Shown here: positions 8,919-17,371 of the stretch, in pieces
Numbering within the stretch: the first letter of the stretch is position 1
Layout of the letters: each line of letters opens with the position of its first letter
Assembly: GCA_027061785.1 (NCBI GenBank)
Contig: JAMOVA010000049.1
Span: forward strand, 1 to 48,138
Direction: 5' to 3'
Source of the DNA: Thermoproteota archaeon
GTDB taxonomy: Archaea; Korarchaeota; Korarchaeia; Korarchaeales; Korarchaeaceae
Length of the DNA: 48,138 nucleotides
The notes under the pieces: model-generated
Told to the model about the DNA's origin: nothing
The model's database searches: none
Seen by the model: only the letters and a program-made list of their open reading frames with translations
Made by a program: the position numbers and the translations under genes

Positions 8919-10218
8919 CCAACCTCACCTCCGGCGGGGAGCTGGGGTACGGTCTCACCTCCGCCTCAAGGGGACACCCTCCCCTGCAGACTTGGAGCAG
9001 AGGGCAGGAGAGACACGCATCCCCTACGAAACGGAGCTCCCTGATCTTCAGGCACTCATCGTGATACCAGATCCTCTCCCAAGGATCCCTCAGGATGTGG
9101 CCCAGAACTTTGTAATGGCTCTGGCAGGGTATCACGGATCCATCAGGCTCCACCGCTAGGGTTATGCTGCATGCCGAGCAGAACTTCGGTCCCAAACCCT
9201 CGCCCATGGGATCCAACTCGCAGTACCGGGTCACCCCGTACCACCTGAAGTCCAGATCCAGCTCCGTGGTGAGCTCCTTGGCCTCAGCCAACACCTCCCT
9301 CATCTCATCAAAGGAGGGCTCCAGATCTCTCAGGTCCCTGCCCCTTCCGCTGTATATCAGCCTGTTCAGCGAGAACCCATCCACACCCAGATCCGCGACG
9401 AACCGGATCAATGATTCCACCGTGCTCATGTTCCTCCTCAGGAGGGTCGCATTGACGCTCACGTAGATATCGAACCTCAGCAGGTTCTTGAGCCCTTCGA
9501 CCGTCTCCTTCCAGCTCCCCCTCACCTGGGTTATGGAATCGTGAACCTCTGGATCGCTGGACTCCAAAGTCACCTGAGCGAAATCCAGTCCGGCCTCGAC
9601 TAACCTCTCAACCAGCTCCCGCGTCAGGAGCCTTCCATTCGTCACTATTCCCGAGACCATCCCGAGCCTCTGAGCTTCAGCCACCAGCTCCGGGAGGTCC
9701 CTCCTGAGAGTGGGCTCTCCACCGGTGAAAGTGACTTGAGGAACCCCCAGCTCGTGGAACTTCCTTATCACGGCCTTCCACTCATCCGTGCTCAATTCCT
9801 CCCGCTCGTCGGGACTGGAGGAGTAGCAATGGATGCAGGCGTTATTGCACCTGTATGTGAGGGCCAAGTCTACCCTGAAAGGGGCGCCGAGGGTTGATGG
9901 GTCAGGGAAGGCCGGTTTAAACCCCAGATCGGTTACAGGATCCTCGTACCCCTCAATGAATCTCCTGAGCTTACTAACTACCTCCTCATAGTGCCTCCTC
10001 ACCTCATCCTTCCTCATACCCCTGTAAATCCTCTTCAACTCCCTGTAAGCCTCATCCCATCCCTTACCTGAGAGGAAAGCCTTGGCGAAGACCGCTGCCG
10101 TGTAATTGAGGTACGCAACCCTCTGAGCATCCACCACGAGGGCGCCCATGGCTAGGGGATCTATGCGGAGCTGGATCCTCCTACCATTCAATTTGAACGT
10201 CAGGAATTCTCTCTCCAT
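8911..10218 (-). CDS. RRE (PqqD-like) + radical SAM + SPASM peptide-modifying enzyme
   Basis: 435 residues. Start ATG 10218 is chosen because it shares one base with the stop of the upstream gene (TGATG); a longer reading would run into the Cys-coding repeat of the neighbour. Residues about 22-90 look like a PqqD/RiPP-recognition element (a VVDAQRVAYLN strand followed by helices with DEVRRHYEEVVSKLRRF). The radical SAM core has C124, C128, C131 (CNNACIHC) and TGGEPT (165-170). The C-terminal SPASM region has C347, C350, C365, C402, C405, C411, C415, enough for auxiliary Fe-S clusters. RRE-rSAM-SPASM proteins typically crosslink Cys or other residues in peptides. The obvious substrate is the Cys-Ala tail encoded just upstream (inference). 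Confidence 0.88.
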   Translation of the reverse strand: MEREFLTFKLNGRRIQLRIDPLAMGALVVDAQRVAYLNYTAAVFAKAFLSGKGWDEAYRELKRIYRGMRKDEVRRHYEEVVSKLRRFIEGYEDPVTDLGFKPAFPDPSTLGAPFRVDLALTYRCNNACIHCYSSSPDEREELSTDEWKAVIRKFHELGVPQVTFTGGEPTLRRDLPELVAEAQRLGMVSGIVTNGRLLTRELVERLVEAGLDFAQVTLESSDPEVHDSITQVRGSWKETVEGLKNLLRFDIYVSVNATLLRRNMSTVESLIRFVADLGVDGFSLNRLIYSGRGRDLRDLEPSFDEMREVLAEAKELTTELDLDFRWYGVTRYCELDPMGEGLGPKFCSACSITLAVEPDGSVIPCQSHYKVLGHILRDPWERIWYHDECLKIRELRFVGDACLSCPLLQVCRGGCPLEAEVRPYPSSPPEVRLGE

Positions 10219-11882
10219 CAACCGACCCCACCTCCGGCACAGGCACAAGCGCAACTCACACACGCGCAGGCACATGCGCAGCTGACGCAGGCGCAGCTGA
10301 CTGATGCCGTCCTCCTAGCTCGAGGTCTGGAGGGGACGATGACCCTAGCCACTCTGTCGGCGAAGCCCTCGATGTTCCTGACGACGTTGGAGGAGACCTC
10401 TTCAACCGATCTGGCGATGGTGTCCGCTGCCTTCTCTATGTCAGGGATGACCGGGACATCCACCTTGCCACTAGGCGTCCCGGACGTATCGGGAGCTCTG
10501 GGCACCCCTGGAGCGGGGGGAATCGAGGTCCACCTACCCCTAGGCCACCATATCCACACATCGTCCAGCGGATAGGGATAGGAGGTAACGACCACCTCCC
10601 TCTTAGGCCTCCTCAATGCCCTTCTCAGGTTTCTCTCGAAATCAGGATCGGTCAACAGCCATGCCAGATTATCCCTGACGAGATCGAGCTTCTCATCGAT
10701 GGGAGCACTCTCGATCATCTCCCATATCGACCTCACCTTGCTGTCGTAGAAGGTGAGGGTCTCCCTCCTCGAGTACCCGGATAACTCCCTCTCCACCCTC
10801 CTGTGTATGAGCTTGATTACCTTAACCAGGCAATCCTGATCTAGAGATCCGTCCTCAGTCACACAGTCCAAGAACCTCCTCTCGTAGATCCTCAGGTTCC
10901 TCTCCGATCCCTCCAGCTTCCTCAGTTTGAGCGGGTCCAGGCTCTCCACCGCCAAGAATCCCTTCTCCACCAAGCTGGCTATGAGAACCGCTAAGATTCG
11001 CCCATAATTGAGCTTGGCTCCCTCTAACTTACGGAGGTAGGCAACTTCCGTTGGAGCCATGTTCTTGTTTGGTCCCAAGCTCTCCGCGAATATTTCGGGG
11101 GCCTGATAGGGGAGCTTCTCTATCCATGACTTGAACAACTTGACTATGGCCACGATGGAGATTACTATCGCTCCCAGAAACACGAGTCCGATAATGAAGC
11201 TGAGGTAGTCTGGAATCCCGCCACCCGCGGGTACCACCTTCTCGACGTAGTCCCTCGGAAAGGACACCCCTATCTCGAACTTGTAGTTGGGGGGAAGGTC
11301 CTTCCTCTCCCAGTAGAGGTATATCCTGCCGTCATCCAGCACCTGCAAGTTGTCGTAATCGGGCTGGTTCTTCACCTCTTCCTTGGAGACCCCAGGAGGT
11401 AGTATCACGAAGACTTGGAGCAGCTTGATGGGGGCATTGAACCATGAGGGTGTGAACATGAGGCCCGCATTGCCCGGGTTGGTCTCGTCCTCGTAGATGA
11501 AGTCCCTGAGCTCGACCTCCACCACGTAGGTCCTGCTCTCCCCCGGGTCTATGGGCTCGCTGGGTCTCATCTTCACCGCGTAGTACGAGCCCTCTCTGAT
11601 CTCCTCGGCATCGACCTCAACGGTTCTACCGTCGGGGAAGACCTCCTTAGCCTCTAGCACGCTGAAAGATGGGGAGGGCATCCCTATCGATACGTAGCGG
11701 GCTATGGTCCCCGACTTCACCTTTAGAGTGAGGTTGTACCTCAAGTACACCGTTCCTGAACGCTGTATATCTAGAATGACTTTTTCCCTCTCTATTTCAT
11801 ACACTATCTGACCGCTCGTGTTTACTAGAGGAATTAAGAGCGTGGAAATGACGAGGAATAGTAGAATAAGCCTTAACCTCAT
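10218..11882 (-). CDS. DUF2207-like membrane protein with C-terminal Cys-Ala repeat tail
   Basis: 554 residues: signal peptide/anchor (about 4-22), an extracytoplasmic beta-rich domain (23-224) and one membrane helix (about 225-250), then a predicted cytoplasmic region. This is the layout of DUF2207 (COG4907) proteins. Residues 527-554 are a low-complexity tail: Ser-Cys-Ala and Cys-Ala units with Cys at 530, 532, 535, 537, 539, 541, 544, 546 and 548, ending AGGGVG. Only C340 and C351 occur elsewhere. The tail precedes the stop that is fused by one base to the radical SAM gene, suggesting it is a maturation substrate. Function of DUF2207 is unknown; modification is inferred. Confidence 0.85.
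   Translation of the reverse strand: MRLRLILLFLVISTLLIPLVNTSGQIVYEIEREKVILDIQRSGTVYLRYNLTLKVKSGTIARYVSIGMPSPSFSVLEAKEVFPDGRTVEVDAEEIREGSYYAVKMRPSEPIDPGESRTYVVEVELRDFIYEDETNPGNAGLMFTPSWFNAPIKLLQVFVILPPGVSKEEVKNQPDYDNLQVLDDGRIYLYWERKDLPPNYKFEIGVSFPRDYVEKVVPAGGGIPDYLSFIIGLVFLGAIVISIVAIVKLFKSWIEKLPYQAPEIFAESLGPNKNMAPTEVAYLRKLEGAKLNYGRILAVLIASLVEKGFLAVESLDPLKLRKLEGSERNLRIYERRFLDCVTEDGSLDQDCLVKVIKLIHRRVERELSGYSRRETLTFYDSKVRSIWEMIESAPIDEKLDLVRDNLAWLLTDPDFERNLRRALRRPKREVVVTSYPYPLDDVWIWWPRGRWTSIPPAPGVPRAPDTSGTPSGKVDVPVIPDIEKAADTIARSVEEVSSNVVRNIEGFADRVARVIVPSRPRARRTASVSCACVSCACACACVSCACACAGGGVG
10221..10304 (-). repeat. Sequence coding the Cys-Ala tail
   Basis: Degenerate tandem units of TGCGCX/TGTGCX encode alternating Cys and Ala, in three blocks each opened by Val-Ser-Cys (2, 4 and 3 Cys), then Ala-Gly-Gly-Gly-Val-Gly. 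Codons vary (TGC and TGT, GCC/GCG/GCA/GCT), which argues for selection on the protein rather than a recent slippage product. Confidence 0.8.
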
Positions 11883-11902
11883 CCTGACTTCGGGAGGGTC
11901 CG

Positions 11903-11913
11903 GAATATTAACT
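11903..11913. promoter_or_regulatory. Shared TATA core between the divergent pgi and DUF2207 operons
   Basis: GAATATTAACT is the only AT-rich core in the 60 bp between the two starts. It lies about 26 nt from the minus-strand ATG (11882), implying a nearly leaderless transcript, and about 35 nt from the plus-strand ATG (11943). Confidence 0.45.
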
Positions 11914-11942
11914 TGGCTTAGGGTACTACTCTGGGAGCGCGG

Positions 11943-12668
11943 ATGATGATAGCCCCCGGCGTCGAATATAGGGAAGAGGAGGGCGAACTTCTAGTCCAAG
12001 GCGAGAGGGTCATCCCCAGCGTGAGAAGGTTCTCCGATCTTCTCACGGTCTTGGAGGATCCCGATGCCCTCAAGGAGGATGGAGACGCGTACTTCATGTA
12101 CAGGGATCTCCCCCCACTGAGGGGGAGATGGGCCCGGTTCGACGTAACGATAATCCCACCTTGGATGGTTGGAAGGGAGTACGCTAAGACGAAGGGCCAC
12201 TACCATAAGCCCCCCTCAGCCGGTAAGCCCTCCTACCCTGAAGTCTATCAAGTGCACTCCGGCAGCGCCATGTACCTCCTCCAGAGGGCGGGCGCCTCGC
12301 CCTCGGAGATAGTGGATTTCATAGTGGTGAGGGCATCACCCGGAGATGTCGTGGTCATACCACCCGGTTATGGCCATGTCACAGTTAACCCGAGCGGGGA
12401 GACCCTCGTCATGAGCAACCTGATCTACAGGGAGGTAGAATCCGATTATGGGCCGTATGAGAGGCTCAGAGGAGCTGCCTACTACTACACGATCGACGGA
12501 TTCGTCAGGAACGGACGTTACTCCTCGGTACCGGAGATAAGAGAGGGTAAGCCACTCTGGAGGTCTCAATCCATCGCGATTGACTTCTTGGAGGACGAGG
12601 GTTCCTTCTCATGGTTGAGGGACGTTGACAGGGCGTGCGAGGAGGGATTCCTCGGTGTTAGGTGTTGA
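11943..12668 (+). CDS. pgi: Cupin-type glucose-6-phosphate isomerase
   Basis: 241-residue archaeal cupin phosphoglucose isomerase interconverting glucose-6-phosphate and fructose-6-phosphate. The family metal site is intact: TKGHYH (H86, H88), PEVY (E100) and GYGH (H145), followed by the conserved YGPYE motif. Members from Pyrococcus and Archaeoglobus are about 190 residues; this one has a longer C-terminus (about 50 residues). Two adjacent ATG codons (11943, 11946) could start it. It overlaps the next gene by 14 nt if that starts at GTG 12655. Confidence 0.88.
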   Translation: MMIAPGVEYREEEGELLVQGERVIPSVRRFSDLLTVLEDPDALKEDGDAYFMYRDLPPLRGRWARFDVTIIPPWMVGREYAKTKGHYHKPPSAGKPSYPEVYQVHSGSAMYLLQRAGASPSEIVDFIVVRASPGDVVVIPPGYGHVTVNPSGETLVMSNLIYREVESDYGPYERLRGAAYYYTIDGFVRNGRYSSVPEIREGKPLWRSQSIAIDFLEDEGSFSWLRDVDRACEEGFLGVRC

Positions 12669-13290
12669 TCTCCCTGGAGAGGACCTGATAACCTTCATTT
12701 GGAGCTTTCTAAACAGGGAAGAGGTGATCACGGGGAAAAACGATGTCTTGGAGAGGGTAGTGGGAGAGGGGCTCCTGACATCCGAGAGGGTGACCACCTT
12801 CTCCTGCGATGGACCTACCTATGCCATCCTGAAGTGCCCTTCCTGCGGTGCCAGCGACTTGGAAGTGATGGAGGCTTGGATCCACATCCCTTGTGGATCG
12901 GTGACCTACGAGAGGGATGCCTGCCCGAGATGCGGACCTATCACAGGCGAGGAACTCGTCTCAATAGGTCCCGTGTACAGGTGCAGATCCTGCGGGGCGA
13001 TAGTCACCTACCCCACGGTAGAGACCCCTTGCGGGCACCTCGCCATCGGCAGTTTCGTCAGGTACAGACTGACCGGGAGGGGAAGGGAACTCATAGAGAA
13101 GATCAGGAGGGAATTAGAGGGGTTGCCCGACCCCAAGATAGTCTTGGCAGACCTGAAGGTGACGAGGGTAGAGGCCCTCCTCCTAGATGGACCCACCGGC
13201 GTCATCCTGAGAACCGATGACGAATATCAGAGGAAGAGGGAGGAGAAACTCTCCAGGCTTGGGCTGAAGATCAAAATCTTGGAGGTTTAG
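12655..13290 (+). CDS. Double zinc-ribbon protein, possibly TackOD1-like
   Basis: 211 residues from GTG 12655, which follows GAGGAGG at about 10 nt; an upstream in-frame TTG at 12625 lacks such a site. Residues 61-128 hold CPSCG, an isolated Cys80, CPRCG, CRSCG and PCGH, enough for two zinc ribbons. The order and spacing recall the TackOD1 zinc-ribbon output domain described for TACK archaea, but this match is from memory and tentative. The N-terminus (1-50) looks helical and the C-terminus is charged. No enzyme motif is seen. It overlaps the isomerase by 14 nt and meets aIF2-gamma head-on with a 4-nt overlap. Confidence 0.65.
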   Translation: MLGVDLPGEDLITFIWSFLNREEVITGKNDVLERVVGEGLLTSERVTTFSCDGPTYAILKCPSCGASDLEVMEAWIHIPCGSVTYERDACPRCGPITGEELVSIGPVYRCRSCGAIVTYPTVETPCGHLAIGSFVRYRLTGRGRELIEKIRRELEGLPDPKIVLADLKVTRVEALLLDGPTGVILRTDDEYQRKREEKLSRLGLKIKILEV

Positions 13291-14564
13291 GAGGGTGGTC
13301 TGTACTCCTTCCCCCCTCTGATGTGCCCGTACCCTATGAGCCTCCACCTATTACCTATCCTGGATGAGATGGCGACTCTCTGGTTGAGCTCGGCCGTGGC
13401 AGGTATTCTCAGTAGGAGGGTCATCTCATCCTCGGGAGTTATGTCCCTGAGCACGGCCGGTACCGTGGCCGTACCGACGTTCAGCTGTATGAACTCACCC
13501 TTGTTGGGCTTCTTGACCTCCATCTCCTCCTTGGTACCCACTATCTTCTCGAAGAACTTGGCCTCTACGTCCAGCTCCACCCAGGTGGGCGGCAGCTCTC
13601 CGGGCATTCCAACTACGTTACCCACCATGTTGTCGGCCTTAGTCAGAGCTGGATCTAGGAGGGTCCCCACACCTATGAGCCCACCGGGGTAGGCTTCCTC
13701 CAAGGGGGTGTTCTCGCTCCTCAGGCTCACTATCTTGGTCGTGAGCGGGATGAACTTACCGGCCTTGTAGGCTCCGGGCCTTATCTCTATCTCGTCGTCC
13801 ACCCTGAATCTGCCTTGGATGATGGTGCCTCCGAGCACGCCACCTACGAGCTTGTCGGGCCTCGTTCCCGGCTTGTTCACGTCGAAGGACCTGGCCACGT
13901 ACATTCTGGGGGGCTTAGTTGGGTCTCTGGGCGGAGGCGTGAACCTCCTCACCATCTCCCTGATCAAGTAGCCGATGTTCACCCCATGGAGGGCGGAGAC
14001 GGGGATTATCGGGGGGACCTCATCCAGGTAGCTCTTCAGAAACTCCACGATCTGCTCATAATTCTTCAGGGCTTCCTCATCGCTGACGAGCTCTATCTTG
14101 GTCTGGACCACTATGATCTGCTTGACATCCATTATCTTCAGGGCAACCAAGTGCTCCCTGGTTTGGGGCTGCGGAGCTGGCTCGTTAGCCGCGATGACCA
14201 GTAAGGCCGCATCCATTAACGTGGAGCCGGCCAACATCGTGGCCATCAGGGTGTCGTGACCAGGACAGTCCACGAAGGAGACCTTCCTGAGGAGGACCGT
14301 CTCCCCTCCGTCTATGGGGCATCTCTCCATGGTGGTGTAGCACTTGGCATCGTCCCCCTCGCAGGACTTGCACTTCCTCAGATCGGCGTTGGCGTACCCC
14401 AGCTTTATGGTGATACCTCTCCTAAGCTCCTCACTGTGCCTCTCTGGCCATATGCCCGTCAAAGCTTGAACTAAGGTGGACTTGCCGTGGTCCACGTGGC
14501 CAGCGGTCCCTATGTTCATCTCGGGCTGCAGGATGACCCTGTCCTTGTCAACTTCATTTCCCAT
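13287..14564 (-). CDS. eif2g: Translation initiation factor 2 gamma subunit (GTPase)
   Basis: 425 residues. aIF2-gamma carries Met-tRNAi to the small ribosomal subunit and binds mRNA 5' ends. G1 AGHVDHGKST (21-30), a zinc knuckle with C65, C68, C75, C82, G3 DCPGH (99-103), and a full set of C-terminal beta domains. G4 reads TKIE (155-158) instead of the usual NKxD/NKIE, an Asn-to-Thr change at the guanine-reading position. The ATG 14564 follows GGTGAT. Lies downstream of S6e with 10 nt between. Confidence 0.97.
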   Translation of the reverse strand: MGNEVDKDRVILQPEMNIGTAGHVDHGKSTLVQALTGIWPERHSEELRRGITIKLGYANADLRKCKSCEGDDAKCYTTMERCPIDGGETVLLRKVSFVDCPGHDTLMATMLAGSTLMDAALLVIAANEPAPQPQTREHLVALKIMDVKQIIVVQTKIELVSDEEALKNYEQIVEFLKSYLDEVPPIIPVSALHGVNIGYLIREMVRRFTPPPRDPTKPPRMYVARSFDVNKPGTRPDKLVGGVLGGTIIQGRFRVDDEIEIRPGAYKAGKFIPLTTKIVSLRSENTPLEEAYPGGLIGVGTLLDPALTKADNMVGNVVGMPGELPPTWVELDVEAKFFEKIVGTKEEMEVKKPNKGEFIQLNVGTATVPAVLRDITPEDEMTLLLRIPATAELNQRVAISSRIGNRWRLIGYGHIRGGKEYRPPS

Positions 14565-14574
14565 TGGATCACCT

Positions 14575-15009
14575 TCAGGAGGCCTCAGCTTCCGCCTCCT
14601 CCTTCTTCAGCAGCTCTTCCAATGGCTTCTCCCCGACCTTAACGACTCTCAGGTTTATTTGCTTTATGGCATCGGAGATTATGGCACCCCTCACGGTCTT
14701 AGCCCTCCTCTCTCCCTTCCTCCTGGGGTGGAACCCCGGCGGTGAGGACAGGAGGACCTTCTTCTTCCCCGGTATCTGCAGCGAGGGGTGCATCGGGAAG
14801 CCATCCTTGTCGGTCCCTCCGGTTATCTTGAACGTGTATCCGGGTAGGCCAAAGGCATCTCCACTGATCTCCTCGCCCAGTCTCCTTCCCACGAAGAACC
14901 GGATGTTGTCCTTTGGCAGCTTAACGTGAAAAGTCTTACCAGTATTGGGATCGCCGATGTCGAGCACGAGGAACTCTTCCTCTACCCTCCTCCTTCTTCT
15001 CATCGCCAT
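14575..15009 (-). CDS. rps6e: Ribosomal protein eS6
   Basis: 144-residue small-subunit protein with the characteristic GLPGYTFKITGG-like core, the basic PPGFHPRRKGERR segment and an acidic-lysine tail. First gene of a two-gene operon with aIF2-gamma. Two in-frame ATG codons occur at the start; 15009 has GGTGAT at suitable spacing and a strong TATA box upstream. Confidence 0.95.
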   Translation of the reverse strand: MAMRRRRRVEEEFLVLDIGDPNTGKTFHVKLPKDNIRFFVGRRLGEEISGDAFGLPGYTFKITGGTDKDGFPMHPSLQIPGKKKVLLSSPPGFHPRRKGERRAKTVRGAIISDAIKQINLRVVKVGEKPLEELLKKEEAEAEAS

Positions 15010-15043
15010 GGGGTGGAATCACCTTCCCGAAACTGACCACTTG

Positions 15044-15055
15044 AGTTATATAAGT
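15044..15055 (-). promoter_or_regulatory. TATA box of the S6e-aIF2-gamma operon
   Basis: On the minus strand AACTTATATAAC lies 35-45 nt before the S6e ATG, leaving room for a short leader with GGTGAT. A strong match to the archaeal TATA consensus. Confidence 0.65.
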
Positions 15056-15059
15056 TGAA

Positions 15060-16880
15060 CTACTCAGGGGAGCCGGCTCCCCGGGAGTACCTGATCCAGA
15101 GGATCCGTCTGTACAGCTCCTTTTCGTCATCGCTCATCTTGCTGAAGTATATGGAGCGGGCCTTATCGTCCTCGAACTCGGACACCTCAGTGTAAAGCTT
15201 CCTGCCCTCTTTAACGTTCCTCCCCACCACACCGCCCTTTATCGAGATCGCTACCCTCTGCCCAGCCCTAGCTTCGGGTACCCTGTTCCCCTCGTACTGG
15301 ATGTCCAGTATGGTTCCGACCCTCCTCCCGCTCTCGTTCATCAGGGGATAGCCGGGTCTTATCCTGCCCCTGAGGACCTCAACCCCCACGATGGCGGGGT
15401 CACTCCTCCTGAAAACGAAATCCGGCAACACTAGGATTTCAGCGGGGAATACAGCCTGTGAAAGTACCCTCTCCTCCTCCCTCCTCTTCAGCTCTTCTAA
15501 GTACTCCTTGAAGCTCTCAATCAGCCTATAGATGATGACATCGGTGAATATGGGGATCTTCCTATCCCTCGCCTCTCTCTTTGCGTCCTCCTTCACCTTC
15601 ACGTTGAACGCGAGTATCACCGCGAATTTCTCCTCCTTCTGCTTTATCACAGCCGCCTCGAACACATCCACCTTGGAGACATCGCCTATGTCGGCCCTCC
15701 TTATCGGTATGCCCTCCTTCTGGAGCTGAGCTATCAGGGCCTCCAGCGTGCCCAGCGTGTCCGCCTTGACTATAACGCCGATCTTGTCCGTCTTTATGAT
15801 GATACGCTCGACCTCCTCCTGGACCTCCTTCTTGACCTCCTCTATCCTCTCCTTATCTCTGACCACGTATAGGGGAGATCCGGCGAGTACCTCATCCAAA
15901 TTAGGTGCGGAGATCATTACTCCAGCAGCAGCGGAGACCTCATCGACTCTCCTGAACTTCTTCGTAGCCCTCATCTCCTGCAGGGGCTCTGGAACTAGGA
16001 GCGCCCTCACCTTCGTCACGACCGGTCCGTTGACGCCAGCCACCACTATGGTGTCGTCCTTCCTGAGGACCCCGTCGTAGATTATGGCCGTCAGCACCGT
16101 ACCTAATCCCTGCTGCTGCTTGACTTCCAGTACAGTACCTCTCCCCTCCTCGGTGGTTATCTCCAGCCTGTCGAGCATAAACCTCTGCACGAGTCCTATG
16201 AGCATCGTTAGGAGGTCCGGAATGCCCTCCCCCGTCACCGCGCTGGTCGGTACGATGGCGAAGGTCTTGGTGAAGTCTTGGACCCTATCATACCTGTCGG
16301 CGTATATCCCCAAGGTGGCTAGTTGATCCACTACCCTATAGAGCCTCTTCTCCAGTTCAGCCAAAACGGAAGGGGGCTGCTCCTTCTCCGCCAATATGAA
16401 AGGCCTGCCCTCCTCAGACTTCCAGCCGTACAGAGTGTCTATCTTGTTGAGCGCTATGACGAAGGGGACCCTTCTCTCCTTTAGGATGTTTATGGACTCG
16501 ATGGTCTGGGGCTGCACCCCCCCATTTATGTCTATCACTAGGATGGCTATGTCGGCTACGGATCCGCCCCTCCTCCTCAGGTTGGAGAACACCTCATGTC
16601 CGGGCAGGTCTATGAAGAGCAATCCTCCGGTCTTTATCTCGAACTTGAGGTTGAGGGCCTTCATCACGGGCTCGCATATCTCGTAGATCACGTCAGTGGG
16701 TATCTCAGAAGCCCCCACATGTTGAGTTATCGAGCCCGGCTCCTTAGCCGCCACCCTGGTCCTCCTGATGTAGTCCAGCAGAGTGGTCTTACCTGAATCC
16801 ACGTGGCCCAGAACAGATACTAGGGGCTGCCTGTACCTCTTCTCCTCATCTCTCTTATCCTTACCGTCCTTCTTGGGCAA
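15060..16880 (-). CDS. infB: Translation initiation factor aIF5B
   Basis: 606-residue GTPase that promotes ribosomal subunit joining. G1 GHVDSGKTT (25-33), switch II DLPGHE and G4 NKID are intact, followed by the beta-barrel domain II, domain III and the C-terminal barrel. Lacks the long N-terminal extension of eukaryotic eIF5B, as archaeal members do. Start is TTG 16880 after GGTGAC. Belongs to the S28e-L24e-infB run. Confidence 0.96.
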   Translation of the reverse strand: MPKKDGKDKRDEEKRYRQPLVSVLGHVDSGKTTLLDYIRRTRVAAKEPGSITQHVGASEIPTDVIYEICEPVMKALNLKFEIKTGGLLFIDLPGHEVFSNLRRRGGSVADIAILVIDINGGVQPQTIESINILKERRVPFVIALNKIDTLYGWKSEEGRPFILAEKEQPPSVLAELEKRLYRVVDQLATLGIYADRYDRVQDFTKTFAIVPTSAVTGEGIPDLLTMLIGLVQRFMLDRLEITTEEGRGTVLEVKQQQGLGTVLTAIIYDGVLRKDDTIVVAGVNGPVVTKVRALLVPEPLQEMRATKKFRRVDEVSAAAGVMISAPNLDEVLAGSPLYVVRDKERIEEVKKEVQEEVERIIIKTDKIGVIVKADTLGTLEALIAQLQKEGIPIRRADIGDVSKVDVFEAAVIKQKEEKFAVILAFNVKVKEDAKREARDRKIPIFTDVIIYRLIESFKEYLEELKRREEERVLSQAVFPAEILVLPDFVFRRSDPAIVGVEVLRGRIRPGYPLMNESGRRVGTILDIQYEGNRVPEARAGQRVAISIKGGVVGRNVKEGRKLYTEVSEFEDDKARSIYFSKMSDDEKELYRRILWIRYSRGAGSPE

Positions 16881-16910
16881 TTAGAGTCACCGTGAGATAA
16901 AAGGAGGGTT

Positions 16911-17105
16911 CTACTTCCCCTCCTTCTTGGACTTCTTCCTGACCCACTTGACCTTCTTGGGGTTCCTACCCAGTTTGAGGTAGTTCTTGGCGCACTTGGA
17001 GGAACAGAAATACAGGATGGTACCATCAGCTTTCACGTACATCCAGCCGTGCCCGGGCTCTATATCGCTACCGCAGAACGCGCACTTCTTCAGCAGTATG
17101 GACAT
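16911..17105 (-). CDS. rpl24e: Ribosomal protein eL24
   Basis: 64-residue large-subunit protein with the zinc-binding CAFCG and FCSSKC pairs and a basic C-terminus ([18 protein letters not shown]). GGTGATTGA precedes the ATG. It sits 4 nt after S28e and 30 nt before infB. Confidence 0.95.
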   Translation of the reverse strand: MSILLKKCAFCGSDIEPGHGWMYVKADGTILYFCSSKCAKNYLKLGRNPKKVKWVRKKSKKEGK

Positions 17106-17109
17106 TCAA

Positions 17110-17328
17110 TCACCTCGGCTTCAGCTTCCTAGCCTCCATCTCGGTCTCTCTCAGGATGAGTATGTCTCCTATCCTCACTGGACCCTTGACGTTCCTGGTC
17201 AGGACCCTCCCCCTATCCTTACCGACGAGGATCTTGGCTCTGACCTGTATGACGTCTCCAGCCACGCCCGTGCGGCCTATTATCTCGACTACCTCGGCCG
17301 GGTATCCCTTGTCCGCCTCCTGGGACAT
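17110..17328 (-). CDS. rps28e: Ribosomal protein eS28
   Basis: 72-residue small-subunit OB-fold protein with the conserved [17 protein letters not shown] core and C-terminal [15 protein letters not shown]. First gene of the S28e-L24e-infB operon, with GGTGATTGA before the ATG. Confidence 0.95.
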   Translation of the reverse strand: MSQEADKGYPAEVVEIIGRTGVAGDVIQVRAKILVGKDRGRVLTRNVKGPVRIGDILILRETEMEARKLKPR

Positions 17329-17360
17329 TCAATCACCTTCAGAAAGGAGGGGGGTGAGCA

Positions 17361-17371
17361 TGTTTTTTAAA
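17361..17371 (-). promoter_or_regulatory. Probable TATA box of the S28e-L24e-infB operon
   Basis: Minus-strand TTTAAAAAACA just beyond the L7Ae stop codon and about 33-43 nt before the S28e ATG. This may allow S28e-L24e-infB to be transcribed separately from L7Ae. Confidence 0.5.

Noticed and set aside
10261-10300. CRISPR or tandem DNA repeat
   Set aside because: The short GCGCA-type repeats are codons of the Cys-Ala tail, with synonymous variation and no spacers.
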